From an uncultured Granulosicoccaceae bacterium (GTDB taxonomy: Bacteria; Pseudomonadota; Gammaproteobacteria; Granulosicoccales; Granulosicoccaceae), in NCBI GenBank assembly GCA_938035525.1, contig CALHOI010000035.1, positions 1 to 64,000 on the forward strand: a stretch of DNA of 64,000 nucleotides, written 5' to 3'. The notes under the pieces are model-generated. The model had not been told where the DNA came from. It saw nothing but the letters and a program-made list of their open reading frames with translations, and ran no database searches. This document shows positions 1 to 9,104 of this stretch, in pieces; the first letter of the stretch is position 1; every line of letters starts with the position of its first letter. The position numbers were made by a program, and so were the translations under genes.

Positions 1-187
1 AGACAACACCGTTTGAAATCTACGACCCGACCCACACGGGCAAGGATCGTTACGACCTAATTTTTCGGTTAGGTACTTATCCGTACCAACTTTTCGCACG
101 CCACGCTTTACTTTGGTTTCGGAAGGGTAGCCTTTGCGACGTTTGCTCGTCGGCTCAAAAGGAAAGTTGTTCGATTTGCTTTTTCAT
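1..187 (-). CDS. SEC-C motif small protein, partial, apparently frameshifted
   Basis: This short minus-strand gene runs off the left edge and is missing from the ORF track because its reading frame is broken. A clear AAGGAG Shine-Dalgarno (195-200) sits 7 bases before an ATG at 187, but that frame stops after [10 protein letters not shown]. Shifting by one base in a TTTT run (157-160) continues as [15 protein letters not shown] and then [12 protein letters not shown] second one-base shift at a TTT run (16-18) restores FKRCC, the end of the SEC-C zinc-binding motif ([13 protein letters not shown]). The composite reads as one small SEC-C protein of the kind fused to SecA or found alone in many Gammaproteobacteria. 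Two single-T excesses in about 190 bases could be sequencing error or gene decay. The role of the standalone proteins is not established. Confidence 0.6.
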
Positions 188-283
188 GATGATTCTCCTT
201 ATCGGCAATGACTATGCCGGGCGTATTGTAACGCGTATTCAGATATCAGCACTCGAACATGCTTCTAATTTCTGCAGTTAAAG

Positions 284-1363
284 TCACCCAGTATTTTCAA
301 GCCAACCTAGCGGGTCGTCAGGATTTACCCCGTCCATAAATGGCAAGTGCCTTTCGGGACTAGTAATCTGGTACACCAGTCCTAGCCAGTTACCTACCAC
401 GGCTTCTCCACTGTCATGCCATGTGTTGCGCAAATGCGGTAATAGCAGGCTTTCTGGAAAATCAGGAATGCTATTTTTGGCTCGCATGGCTGCCAACACG
501 CTTTCGCGGTATTCCACCAATAGCACCGTGACAAAGTCATCAAAGTAATGCTTGGGCATGGGCGGATACGCATCAAGATCGCCACTGACAAACAGGCCAA
601 CCTCTCTTTTGTATTCTTTCATTAGGCTGATTCGGTCGTACTCAGGATGTCCCTGAAAAAAAACAGTGCGAAAACCATCAGGACTCACGGCCAATTGCAC
701 ACCGGGCTCGTCGCCCTGTGCCAAAACATGGATGCCTTTGTCATTAAGGCTTTGCGCACTGACATCATTAAAACGGGAATGCGGTACAACAATATGCGTA
801 TTAACATCGCTAACCATCGGGTGAGAGCGAATCGTCATTTCGTGTTCAAACACACCCCAACACTTTTGCGTTAATGGTTGCCTCTCAATGCCATACTGAC
901 CCAGAAACAAAGCGTGACTGGCCAGGCAAGAACACAAGGTGGAGGTAACGTTGTCTTGTGCCCACTCAACAACTTCCATCAATGAATCCCAGAATACTTC
1001 TTTGGACAAATCAGCTTCGGTGACATTAGCACCAGTGATGATCAACGCATCCAGACCGTGCTCTTGTATATCTGAGAATGATTCGTAGTATCGTGAAACG
1101 TGCTCCGACGCTGCATCACCCCGAGGCAAACTATCAATCGTAAACGGGTGCATATGAAATTGGGATATCGGGTTACTCGAGCCCACCAGCCTGAAAAATT
1201 GCCGCTCGGTTGCCGCCAGTGCAGCATCGGGCATCATGTTAAGCAGCCCCACATGCAGCGGGCGAATGTCCTGCTGTTTTGAACGTTCCTGGGTTAGTAC
1301 GTTGTGCCCTTCCTGGCGCAAACGATCGTACGTTGGCAGATTATTGGCTTGGACCAAAGGCAT
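284..1363 (-). CDS. metA: homoserine O-succinyltransferase family (MetA)
   Basis: This 359-residue protein of the MetA/HTS family acylates homoserine at the first committed step of methionine synthesis in the cytoplasm. Visible marks are an N-terminal RPLHVGLLNMMPDAAL segment, an ITGANV strand, the nucleophile region TLCSCLASHA (Cys near 146, matching E. coli FVCWA), WGVFEH, and the FQGHPEYD motif carrying the His239/Glu241 pair of the catalytic triad. The ATG at 1363 is preferred over the ORF-track start at 1426, because the longer form would overlap the upstream gene and adds 21 residues with no family match. Whether it prefers succinyl- or acetyl-CoA cannot be told with certainty from family membership. 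It lies 25 bp downstream of the ATPase gene on the same strand. Confidence 0.9.
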   Translation of the reverse strand: MPLVQANNLPTYDRLRQEGHNVLTQERSKQQDIRPLHVGLLNMMPDAALAATERQFFRLVGSSNPISQFHMHPFTIDSLPRGDAASEHVSRYYESFSDIQEHGLDALIITGANVTEADLSKEVFWDSLMEVVEWAQDNVTSTLCSCLASHALFLGQYGIERQPLTQKCWGVFEHEMTIRSHPMVSDVNTHIVVPHSRFNDVSAQSLNDKGIHVLAQGDEPGVQLAVSPDGFRTVFFQGHPEYDRISLMKEYKREVGLFVSGDLDAYPPMPKHYFDDFVTVLLVEYRESVLAAMRAKNSIPDFPESLLLPHLRNTWHDSGEAVVGNWLGLVYQITSPERHLPFMDGVNPDDPLGWLENTG

Positions 1364-1388
1364 GAGACTGCAATACTCGTTTAGGTTT

Positions 1389-2243
1389 TTACGACTTGGT
1401 GTGCTGCGTGTCCAAAGCACTGGCAATCAGCTCAAGGAACTCATCAGCGTTGGTCACCGAAAACGCATCACGCGCGGCAACGGTATAACCGTATGTTTGT
1501 GCTATCGCTTGATACCGAGGCACTCGCGACCGGAAAAGCTTTGGAAAAACCCAACGGACAAAATCATCTGGCTCAATTTGCGCCACAAACTCCACGCCCG
1601 TTTCCTGCATGTAGAGCTCAAGGTGTTCATCAAGAAACGCTTCTCGGTAATACAAGGGCTTGGGCTCTCGTTGAGCTCGCTCTATGAGCATTTTTTCATC
1701 TTGGGCATCGGCTTCGATGTAAATCATGACCGTATTGTCGGCCACCTCTTCGATGATTTTCTTGTCATCAATTTCGCAAAAGCTGCCGCTGACATCGTTT
1801 AGAAAATTATCGTAGCCGTAAACTGTATTGGCTTTTTCGATAAAGCTGGGTACATCGCGCATGGCGCGCACTTCGGCGTCAAGGTGCAATGCCTGACGAC
1901 GTTTGAACTCGGCCAAAGTCAGACCTTGCTTATCGGGGTTACCCAATTTGGCTAAAAACGTGGACAACGGTTTTAAATTATCAAAGGTAATGTTGTTGGC
2001 GATGTAAATGGAATCGGTTAACAACAGCTCACGCAGAAACGGTACCTGCATGGCCTGTAATTTAATATTATCCAGAATGGCCTCGCCAACGTAGCGAGTG
2101 CCAATGCGGTAGTCCACCGAATAATGAAACCAGTTTTCACCGCGCAAGATATTCGCCAGGCGGGTTTTGCCCACACCAGACATACCCAATAAGGTGACCC
2201 GTTTACTGGGACTATCAAGAAACGCTTGCTTGCTTAAACGCAT
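1389..2243 (-). CDS. P-loop ATPase of unknown function
   Basis: The 284-residue protein has an N-terminal Walker A motif, LGMSGVGKT (about residues 18-26). This is followed by a region rich in aromatic and charged residues (YSVDYRIGTRYVGEA) and a later SGSFCEIDD segment that may be the Walker B/substrate side. The overall look is of a small-molecule or macromolecule kinase-like P-loop NTPase. It is not one of the well-characterised families I can name, so the function is left open. It has no signal peptide or membrane segment and should be cytoplasmic. It precedes metA with a 25-bp gap on the same strand, so the two are probably co-transcribed, but that does not define a role. Confidence 0.8.
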   Translation of the reverse strand: MRLSKQAFLDSPSKRVTLLGMSGVGKTRLANILRGENWFHYSVDYRIGTRYVGEAILDNIKLQAMQVPFLRELLLTDSIYIANNITFDNLKPLSTFLAKLGNPDKQGLTLAEFKRRQALHLDAEVRAMRDVPSFIEKANTVYGYDNFLNDVSGSFCEIDDKKIIEEVADNTVMIYIEADAQDEKMLIERAQREPKPLYYREAFLDEHLELYMQETGVEFVAQIEPDDFVRWVFPKLFRSRVPRYQAIAQTYGYTVAARDAFSVTNADEFLELIASALDTQHTKS

Positions 2244-2296
2244 AACAGCTAATCGGTTATCAACACATTAAGGCGAGTGACACCAGGGAAAAAAGA

Positions 2297-3190
2297 TTAT
2301 GAGACATCCCTAAACGTGTCACACACTTGATGATCACCATTCTCTAGGCCTCGATATAACCAGGTTTGACGCTGCTGCGATGTGCCGTGTGTGAATGCAT
2401 CAGGGTGCGCCCGTCTGCCAGCGCTGCGCATTAACGCATCGTCACCGATTTTAGCCGCCGCGTTCATGCCCTCTTCCAGGTCACCTGGTTCCAGCAGCTG
2501 ATATCTATTGTGTGCGTGATGTGCCCAGACGCCTGCATAGCAATCGGCCTGTAGCTCGGTGAGTACCGAAAGACGATTTGCCTGTACTTTGGGAAGTGCA
2601 CGTTGCCGTCGTTGTACCGCCATGGATACGCCCAACAGATTTTGCACGTGATGACCAACTTCGTGAGCCAGTACATAAGCCTGTGCGAAATCTCCCCCAG
2701 CACCCATCTTTTGCAGCTCACGGAAAAAAGACAAATCAATATAGACTTTGTAATCACCCGGACAATAAAACGGACCGGCGGCTGAGGATGTAAAACCGCA
2801 CGCCGAATTTACACCGTCTTCAAACAAAACCAGTTTGGGCGGTTGGTATTGTTGACCTGCTTGTGCGAATAGTTCGCCCCAGACTGTTTCGGTAGTGCCA
2901 AGAATGCTGGCGATAAAATCAGCCGCCTCATCATTGGAACGTACCGTTGTGCCAGTGCCTTGAGTTAACGTTGGACCTTGCGTGCCTGCACCAATCCCCG
3001 CACCGCCACTGCTTAAAGGCCCGATGAGGTCTTTACCAAAAAACAATCCAATCAGTAATAAAATGATGCCAGCGCCACCACCGACTTTCATGCCACCACC
3101 AGCGGGGCGGCCCGTGCCAAAACGTCTTCCAGCGCGTTGCCCGCGACGGTCTTCAACGTTTCGACTTTTTCGTATGTTTTTCCAGCGCAT
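2297..3190 (-). CDS. ypfJ: YpfJ-like neutral zinc metallopeptidase
   Basis: This 297-residue member of the putative neutral zinc metallopeptidase family (PF04228, YpfJ) begins with the family's typical MRWKNIRKSRNVEDRRG. It has one transmembrane helix at about residues 37-55 (GAGIILLLIGLFFGKDLIG), a Gly/Thr linker, and a periplasmic catalytic part with the zinc site HEVGHHVQN and a downstream QADCYAGVWAHHA segment. It is therefore a type II membrane-anchored peptidase facing the periplasm. Its substrate is unknown for the family. The length matches family members. It is divergent from tatD across 109 bp. Confidence 0.9.
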   Translation of the reverse strand: MRWKNIRKSRNVEDRRGQRAGRRFGTGRPAGGGMKVGGGAGIILLLIGLFFGKDLIGPLSSGGAGIGAGTQGPTLTQGTGTTVRSNDEAADFIASILGTTETVWGELFAQAGQQYQPPKLVLFEDGVNSACGFTSSAAGPFYCPGDYKVYIDLSFFRELQKMGAGGDFAQAYVLAHEVGHHVQNLLGVSMAVQRRQRALPKVQANRLSVLTELQADCYAGVWAHHAHNRYQLLEPGDLEEGMNAAAKIGDDALMRSAGRRAHPDAFTHGTSQQRQTWLYRGLENGDHQVCDTFRDVS

Positions 3191-3299
3191 GTTTGGCTCC
3201 TACCTTTTATTACACTCTGGACCGACAGGTTCGCCCGGCCCAACGCCTATGCTACATTCTCTCATGATCCTGACTCTGGATTAAACCTTCAATCGTTGT

Positions 3300-4079
3300 A
3301 TGTCTTTAAATAGTTCACCTATTCTGGTCGATAGCCACGTCCACCTTGACGATGACCGGCTTCGACCCGATCGGCAGGAAGTCATTAATTCAGCACGCAC
3401 TAACCGTATTGCCGCGCAGATTGTGCCAGCCGTCAGTGCGCAACACTGGCCACGTTTAAAAGTGCTGTGCGACAACTATGAAGATGTGTACGCCTGCTAC
3501 GGATTACACCCGTGTTTTTACGTGGAACACACCGACGAGCATTTGCGCGACCTTGCTTTGTGGCTTGGCCGTGAAAGGGCCGTAGGGGTTGGCGAATGCG
3601 GTCTGGATTACGCCATGGCAGGTGCCGACAAAGCTCAGCAACAACATTTATTTTCTGCTCAATTGGCACTGGCAAGAGAATTTAACTTGCCAACGGTTAT
3701 TCACGCAGTAAAAGCCGTGGAAGATGTGATTCGAATGATTCGCGCTTCGGGGCATTATTGCGGCATGGTGCACAGCTTTAACGGGTCAATCCAACAAGCC
3801 AGCAGGCTTATCGATTTGGGTTACATGCTGAGCTTTGGCGGCGCGGTGACCTACCCTCGAGCCAAAAAGCTGCGCGCCATGGTATCGCAACTGCCTTTGG
3901 ATTCATTATTACTGGAAACTGACGCGCCCGATCAGGCGCCCATCAGCCACCAGGGCCAGCGCAACGAAACGGCGTACCTGGTTGATATCTGGCAGGTGGT
4001 TAGCGAGCTTCGCCCTGAAGATCCAGACACGATTGCCGAGGCCACTACGGCTAATGCGCGGCGATTGTTTGGGCTCTAA
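3300..4079 (+). CDS. TatD-family metal-dependent hydrolase
   Basis: The 259-residue protein is a TatD-type TIM-barrel metallohydrolase. It shows the amino-terminal metal motif VDSHVHLDD, the GECGLDY segment that supplies the metal-ligand Glu, HAVKAVEDV with a catalytic His, and the C-terminal LLETDAPDQ motif. Members are cytoplasmic nucleases/deoxyribonuclease-like enzymes. Several paralogues (TatD, YcfH, YjjV) exist per genome and this one cannot be assigned among them with confidence, although the short form resembles YjjV. The ATG at 3300 directly precedes the conserved first strand. Transcription is divergent from the YpfJ-like peptidase. Confidence 0.88.
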   Translation: MSLNSSPILVDSHVHLDDDRLRPDRQEVINSARTNRIAAQIVPAVSAQHWPRLKVLCDNYEDVYACYGLHPCFYVEHTDEHLRDLALWLGRERAVGVGECGLDYAMAGADKAQQQHLFSAQLALAREFNLPTVIHAVKAVEDVIRMIRASGHYCGMVHSFNGSIQQASRLIDLGYMLSFGGAVTYPRAKKLRAMVSQLPLDSLLLETDAPDQAPISHQGQRNETAYLVDIWQVVSELRPEDPDTIAEATTANARRLFGL

Positions 4080-4122
4080 CCTAACTGAGTGAGAATTACC
4101 CCACATTATCTCCACCCACTAT

Positions 4123-4162
4123 TTGCCTCTCCTTTATATTTGGGCTATTATTCCCAAATATA
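4123..4162 (+). promoter_or_regulatory. promoter with palindromic operator, shared with the DUF2330 gene
   Basis: A sigma70-like promoter is visible: TTGCCT (4123-4128), a 17-bp spacer, and TATTAT (4146-4151). The -10 lies inside a perfect inverted repeat with 10-bp arms, TATATTTGGG (4135-4144) and CCCAAATATA (4153-4162), separated by 8 bp. Aligned by eye, 34 of 40 positions are identical to the block at 60393-60432 ahead of the DUF2330 gene, including -35/-10 spacing and palindrome core. An operator covering the -10 suggests repression, or activation by DNA distortion. The regulator is unknown. Confidence 0.72.
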
Positions 4163-4178
4163 CCAAAAGGAGAGAACA

Positions 4179-5735
4179 ATGAAATTCACCGCCACCGCAG
4201 CCGCCTGTTGCTTGCTCGCCCTGGCCGCTTGCAGCGAAAATAACCCAGAATCAAACAACACTGGCCCAGTGGACGACCCGATCAACCATCAGGTGACCGC
4301 GGGGATTTCACTCGACCCAGCTCAAAGACCCGAGCTTGAGGCGTTACCCGACGTTACTTACGACCCAAACCTCAGCACCAATACCGATGTTGTTTCGAGT
4401 GTTTCGGACAGTGCAGATGATGGTGCTACTGGCGGCGACACGGGTGGCGACACGGGTGGCGACACTGGGGGAACAGCAACCAGTGGGTCGGCGACCGATG
4501 GCAGTGGGACTGGCGGTACAACCGGCGAATCCTCTGTAGCCGATGGCGACATGGTGGGCACATCAGTGCCGCCGGGCGATACATCCGGTGGAACATCTGA
4601 TGAACAATTCAGAGCCGGCACCTTAACTGCCGCCGACTATGACGACCAATTAAACCCACATTTATATCAGCGCTACGCATCGGACTTTTTGCAAAACAAC
4701 GGTGGCGTGCTTGATGTGCCCTACCTGGATTTAGCCAACCGTATTCCTATAACTGTGACCAGCGCAGACGGAGACAGCTACGGTGGCGCTAAGTTGGTGT
4801 TGTCGAATGCCGGCATCACGTTTTTGTCTTTGATAACTCCGCCCTCAGGTAAAACCTACCTGTATCGCGATATCGATGCTTTACCATCAGAATTTACGGT
4901 TCAGGCAACCGGTGTTTACGGTGCTGAAGTGGTGGCAACCATTAACCTTGATCAAGCGATGTCTGCTGCTGGTATCAACATCGTGATGCCGGCCTACCCG
5001 GACACTGCTGACCAAGAACAAGCAATACCCCAACCGCTGGATATCATGTTTGTTATAGATACCACGGGCAGCATGGGTGATGAGCTTGCCTATTTGCAAA
5101 CCGAACTCAGCGCCACCATCGAATCACTTCCCTACGATGCAGGTTCACTTAACCTTGGTTTAACGTTTTACCGAGACATAGGCGATGAATACGTGGTTCG
5201 TGCACATGGCTTTACCAACGATGTGAATACCATGCAGCAAACCTTAAGAGCCGAAAGCTATGATGGCGGTGGCGACTACCCGGAAGCCATGGATCAGGCG
5301 CTGCATCAAGCTGTTGATGCAAACTGGCGAGAAGACAGCACGCGCATATTGTTTCTGGTTGCCGACGCACCACCACACGATAACAAGATGCGCGACACAT
5401 GGAACGCGGCAAGCCAGGCGCGCAGCAAGAACATTCATATTGTGCCTATTGCAGCCAGCGGAGTTGGTGAACACGCCGAATACTTAATGCGCAGCATGGC
5501 CGCGTTAACCAACAGCCGATACGCGTTTTTAACCGACGATTCTGGATTTGGTAATCCGCACGCCGAACCAACGGTAGATTGTTATGTGGTCACCCATTTA
5601 AACAACTTGATGGAACGCATCATGAACAGCATCATCACCGGCACACGTCATGAACCCAGTGATAACGAGATTATTCGACGAGTTGGCGATTATCAGGGCG
5701 GTGTGTGTAAGCCTGAAATGCAATCACAGCAATAG
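4179..5735 (+). CDS. von Willebrand factor A domain lipoprotein
   Basis: The predicted 518-residue lipoprotein starts at the ATG at 4179, which has a strong AAGGAGAG site and opens a signal peptide with lipobox LALAAC|S. The ORF-track start at 4089 would place the promoter inside the gene. After the Cys comes a disordered Asp/Gly/Thr/Ser-rich linker containing three tandem GGDT units encoded by a 12-bp repeat (4434-4469). A beta-rich middle part follows. The vWA domain begins at about residue 285 with DIMFVIDTTGSMGDE, an intact MIDAS metal-binding motif (DxTGS), and later DAPPHDNK. vWA domains bind proteins through a divalent metal, so an adhesive or assembly role at the outer membrane or periplasm is inferred. 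It ends 4 bp before the convergent PlsC gene. Confidence 0.85.
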   Translation: MKFTATAAACCLLALAACSENNPESNNTGPVDDPINHQVTAGISLDPAQRPELEALPDVTYDPNLSTNTDVVSSVSDSADDGATGGDTGGDTGGDTGGTATSGSATDGSGTGGTTGESSVADGDMVGTSVPPGDTSGGTSDEQFRAGTLTAADYDDQLNPHLYQRYASDFLQNNGGVLDVPYLDLANRIPITVTSADGDSYGGAKLVLSNAGITFLSLITPPSGKTYLYRDIDALPSEFTVQATGVYGAEVVATINLDQAMSAAGINIVMPAYPDTADQEQAIPQPLDIMFVIDTTGSMGDELAYLQTELSATIESLPYDAGSLNLGLTFYRDIGDEYVVRAHGFTNDVNTMQQTLRAESYDGGGDYPEAMDQALHQAVDANWREDSTRILFLVADAPPHDNKMRDTWNAASQARSKNIHIVPIAASGVGEHAEYLMRSMAALTNSRYAFLTDDSGFGNPHAEPTVDCYVVTHLNNLMERIMNSIITGTRHEPSDNEIIRRVGDYQGGVCKPEMQSQQ

Positions 5736-5739
5736 CGAC

Positions 5740-6489
5740 TTAATAAGGAAACCGATCAGTCACGGTAATCTCGGCCATGCGAGACTCAATCCAGTCTTGC
5801 GTTTCAGCCATGATCTGATCGGCAACCTTGCCTTCGGTTTTTATAATGGGGCCAAAAATCACGGTTATCTCACCTGGCCACTTAATGTATGCATGACGAG
5901 GCCAAAACTCGCCGGCATTTAATGCTACGGGCAATACATCGCAGCCAAGCTTTTCGGCAATCATGCCACCACCAATCCGGTATTGCGGTTCAGCACCAAC
6001 AGGCACACGTGTACCTTCAGGAAAAATGATCACACTAATACCTTCGGCGAAACGCTGTTCAGACTGTTCTATCATTTGCGAAATGGCAGACCGACCCGAT
6101 GAGCGATCAATCAAGATAAATTTAAGTGCCGCAATGGCCCAGCCAAAAATGGGGATGTAGGCCAGCGATTTTTTTGCCACATACACAATGCGGGTTAGCA
6201 TGGTGGGTATGAAATAGGTTTCCCAGGTTGACTGATGTTTCGCCATAACCAAACACGGGTAGTCGGGAATGTTTTCTGCACCCTCAACGCGCCAGGTGAT
6301 ACCGCAAAAATGCCGCAACCCAAACAAATTAATTTTTAACCACACCACACTGAGCCGGGCAGACAGTTCAAACGAAAAAATGCGGGTACCCAGTACTGGA
6401 ATAGCCATTAACAATGTATTGGCAATTGACCATAACCAAAACAAGGTGCTGCGCAGCACCAATAACAATCGGTTGTGCTCAGTCTTCAT
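5740..6489 (-). CDS. plsC: 1-acyl-sn-glycerol-3-phosphate acyltransferase
   Basis: This 249-residue PlsC-family enzyme transfers an acyl chain to lysophosphatidic acid to give phosphatidic acid at the inner membrane. The catalytic block appears as HQSTWE (an H-x4-D/E type site), with FILIDR, FPEGTR and later substrate-binding motifs. An N-terminal hydrophobic stretch (LLLVLRSTLFWLWSIANTLLMAIPVL) anchors it. The ATG at 6489 is chosen; it overlaps the end of gmhB by 11 bp, as is common for this pair. The 31 extra residues of the ORF-track start lie within gmhB and are unlikely. It is last in the glyQ-glyS-gmhB-plsC run. Confidence 0.9.
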   Translation of the reverse strand: MKTEHNRLLLVLRSTLFWLWSIANTLLMAIPVLGTRIFSFELSARLSVVWLKINLFGLRHFCGITWRVEGAENIPDYPCLVMAKHQSTWETYFIPTMLTRIVYVAKKSLAYIPIFGWAIAALKFILIDRSSGRSAISQMIEQSEQRFAEGISVIIFPEGTRVPVGAEPQYRIGGGMIAEKLGCDVLPVALNAGEFWPRHAYIKWPGEITVIFGPIIKTEGKVADQIMAETQDWIESRMAEITVTDRFPY

Positions 6490-7027
6490 CTTCGGGCGCC
6501 AGTAATTTATCAACAAAATGCGCCAGGTCATCGTAAGCCGGAATGTGTTCCAGCCCTTTGTTGGACTCAAGCGTTCGTTCACCTTTACCCGTCTTAACCA
6601 GCACAGGTTTGGCTGCAGCTGCCATCGCAGCCTGAATGTCTTTTAAGGAATCACCCACCACTGACACTTTGGTTAAATCGATATTAAGTCGCTCACTTAA
6701 TGTGTACAGCATACCCGGAGCCGGTTTGCGACAATCACATTCGTCGCTATCGCTGTGCGGGCAAAAGACAACGGTGTCGATACGTCCGCCAGCCTGTGTT
6801 ACTTGCTCGTGCATTTTTTGATGAATGGCATGTAAATCATGTATTGTTAAAACACCGCGAGCCAGACCCGATTGATTCGTTGCGACAGCCACTTGATACC
6901 CAGAGTGAGTGAGTCGCGCTATGGCATCCAGGCTGCCTTCAATTGGCTCCCAGGCAATGGGTGACACAATCGGGCCGTCAACATCATGATTAATCACACC
7001 ATCTCGATCAAGCACTATGAGCTTCAA
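6479..7027 (-). CDS. gmhB: D-glycero-beta-D-manno-heptose-1,7-bisphosphate 7-phosphatase
   Basis: This 182-residue HAD-superfamily histidinol-phosphate-phosphatase-like enzyme removes the C7 phosphate of heptose bisphosphate during ADP-heptose synthesis for LPS inner core. Motif I is LDRDGVIN, motif II includes VATNQSG, the zinc-binding cysteine loop is FCPHSDSDECDCRKP, and the late motif is VVGDSLKDIQAA. The length matches the family. The start MKLIVLDRDG sits 10 bp after the glyS stop. The link to plsC suggests an envelope-lipid transcription unit. Confidence 0.93.
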   Translation of the reverse strand: MKLIVLDRDGVINHDVDGPIVSPIAWEPIEGSLDAIARLTHSGYQVAVATNQSGLARGVLTIHDLHAIHQKMHEQVTQAGGRIDTVVFCPHSDSDECDCRKPAPGMLYTLSERLNIDLTKVSVVGDSLKDIQAAMAAAAKPVLVKTGKGERTLESNKGLEHIPAYDDLAHFVDKLLAPEDED

Positions 7028-7037
7028 TCAACTCTCC

Positions 7038-9104
7038 TCAACTACTGGATTGCAGACGAGACAACTGCGCTGTGCACGAACAAAGCTCATTAAGTTGGCT
7101 GAGCAAAGCAAGCCGGTTGTTACGTGTGGCAGTGTCATCGGTATTAACCATGACGTTATCAAAAAACGCATCAACCGATTCGCGCAGACTCGCCGTTGAC
7201 GTCATGGCTTTTTGATAATCGCGCTTTGCCATATCACTTTCAATTGAGGGCGCAATATTGGCCATTGCTTCAAACAAGGCTTTTTCCGCTGGCTCTATCA
7301 ACAGGTTAGCGTCAACCGCCAGGCTACCGGACAGCTCAGCCTTTTTAAGGATGTTGCCCGAACGCTTGGCTGCTGCCGCCAAAGAACTTGCTGCATCTGT
7401 TGAACGGAATTGATCAATGGCTTTTAGCCGCGCCATAATATCCAGCGGGTTCGATAAAGACTTTGCCAGCACCGCGTCTACGGCATCGGTTGAGTAGCCT
7501 TGTTCTTGCGCATAACCTTTGAGTCTTTCAGTTATATAGTCAAGTAAGGTTTGCTGATTAAAGTCGACAGGCAATCGAGAGCCATACGTTTTAACCGATT
7601 CAGCCACCACATCACTCAAATTAATATCAAGCTGCTTTTCAACCAGAATTCTGACCACGCCTAAGGCACTGCGACGCAAACCAAAGGGATCTTTTGCGCC
7701 GGTTGGCTTCATGCCCAAACCGTAAATACCCACCAGCGTATCGACTTTGTCAGCCAAGGACACAATTTGGGCTACTGCGTGTTCTGGTAAGGTGCCGCCA
7801 GCTTGCTTTGGGTAGTAATGCTCTTCCATGGCAGCCGATACCGCTTCGCTGTGGCCATCGCGCGCCGCATAGTAACGACCGGCAATGCCTTGCATTTTAG
7901 CCAGCTCTTTAACGATTTCCGTATTCAGATCGCACTTGCACAGACTTGCCGCCAGCACACAGTCGGCTTCTGATTCACTCAGTTGTTTTGCCAACCAGGC
8001 GCTAACGGTTTGCATACGTTCAACTTTGTCACCAACCGAGCCCAGCTTCTCCTGAAACAACAGTGATGACAAACTGCTTTGGTGATCGGCCAGCTTGAGC
8101 TTTTTATCTTGCTCCCAGAAAAACATGGTGTCAGCAAAGCGTGGCCGGATAACGCGTTCGTTACCGTCAATAACGGTTTGCTCTGAGCTGGATTCAATGT
8201 TTGCCACCGTTATAAAAGAGGGCATTAAATCACCTTTGCTATCCAACAAAGCAAAGTAACGCTGATTTTCTTGCATGGTTTGAATCAACGCCTCTTTTGG
8301 AATTTCAAGATAGCTTGATTCAAACTGACCAGCAACACTAACCGGCCACTCTACTAGTGCCGTGACTTCGTCAAGCAAAGCCGCATCACTGACAGCAGTA
8401 CCGCCTAGGCTGGCCGCTTTTGCTTTCACCTGATCATCAATCAACTGCCGACGCGCATTAAAGTCTGCAACAACATAATGCTTTTTAAGCACATCGCTAT
8501 AGCTTGATGCATTATCCAATGTAATGGCATCGGGTGAATGAAACCGATGCCCCAGTGTTGTGTTGCTTGATGAAAGCCCTAATACTTGCAGCGGTAAAAC
8601 GTTAGAGCCATGCAAAGCACATAACCAAACAACCGGTCGCAAAAACTCATGCTGTAAGTCTGACCAGCGCATGCGCTTTGGCATGGGCATGGTTTTAATG
8701 ACATTAGGCATGGCATCGCTAACCACCACCTGCAACGACTTACCAACCTGCGTTTGCTTTAAAACAATCCACTCGCCTTTGGGGGTGTCGATGGTTGATA
8801 TGTCATCGACAGTCGCGTTGGCCGATTTTAAAAATCCCGCCAAGGCCTTGGAAGGTTCACCGTCGACATAGGCGGCAGCCACAGCCGGGCCTTTTCGTTC
8901 TACCTGGGTATCCGGCTGTTGCTCACCCACGTCACGCCACAAGGCAGCAATACGACGCGGCGTTGCAAACACGCTTGGTGGTGCGGAGCACAGCTCGGCT
9001 TTACTGAGCACCTCGTGCAATGCTTTACCAAGATGCTCGGCTAAAGGCTGAACCGAACCGGCGGGTAAGTCTTCGCAGCCTATTTCTATTATTAAATCAG
9101 CCAT
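7038..9104 (-). CDS. glyS: glycine--tRNA ligase beta subunit
   Basis: This is the beta subunit (688 residues) of the tetrameric bacterial glycyl-tRNA synthetase, which supplies tRNA recognition and the anticodon-binding region. It begins [16 protein letters not shown], the classical family start, and carries KRMRW, the [12 protein letters not shown] region and an HD-like segment. The ATG at 9104 overlaps the glyQ stop by 8 bp. The longer ORF-track start adds nine residues read from glyQ and is not favoured. Translational coupling with glyQ keeps the two subunits at equal levels. Confidence 0.95.
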   Translation of the reverse strand: MADLIIEIGCEDLPAGSVQPLAEHLGKALHEVLSKAELCSAPPSVFATPRRIAALWRDVGEQQPDTQVERKGPAVAAAYVDGEPSKALAGFLKSANATVDDISTIDTPKGEWIVLKQTQVGKSLQVVVSDAMPNVIKTMPMPKRMRWSDLQHEFLRPVVWLCALHGSNVLPLQVLGLSSSNTTLGHRFHSPDAITLDNASSYSDVLKKHYVVADFNARRQLIDDQVKAKAASLGGTAVSDAALLDEVTALVEWPVSVAGQFESSYLEIPKEALIQTMQENQRYFALLDSKGDLMPSFITVANIESSSEQTVIDGNERVIRPRFADTMFFWEQDKKLKLADHQSSLSSLLFQEKLGSVGDKVERMQTVSAWLAKQLSESEADCVLAASLCKCDLNTEIVKELAKMQGIAGRYYAARDGHSEAVSAAMEEHYYPKQAGGTLPEHAVAQIVSLADKVDTLVGIYGLGMKPTGAKDPFGLRRSALGVVRILVEKQLDINLSDVVAESVKTYGSRLPVDFNQQTLLDYITERLKGYAQEQGYSTDAVDAVLAKSLSNPLDIMARLKAIDQFRSTDAASSLAAAAKRSGNILKKAELSGSLAVDANLLIEPAEKALFEAMANIAPSIESDMAKRDYQKAMTSTASLRESVDAFFDNVMVNTDDTATRNNRLALLSQLNELCSCTAQLSRLQSSS

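Noticed and set aside
155-160. Programmed +1 frameshift (prfB-like) at TTTTGA in the SEC-C gene
   Set aside because: The shift site lacks the upstream Shine-Dalgarno-like stimulator and the CTTTGAC context of prfB, and a second one-base shift is needed near 16-18. Indel error or decay is simpler.
1236-1802. 188-aa plus-strand ORF
   Set aside because: It is antisense to metA and the P-loop ATPase, has no family features and no ribosome-binding site. It is a shadow frame.
4434-4469. 12-bp tandem repeat as a possible CRISPR or mobile repeat
   Set aside because: It is in frame and encodes the GGDT linker repeats of the vWA lipoprotein; there are no spacers.
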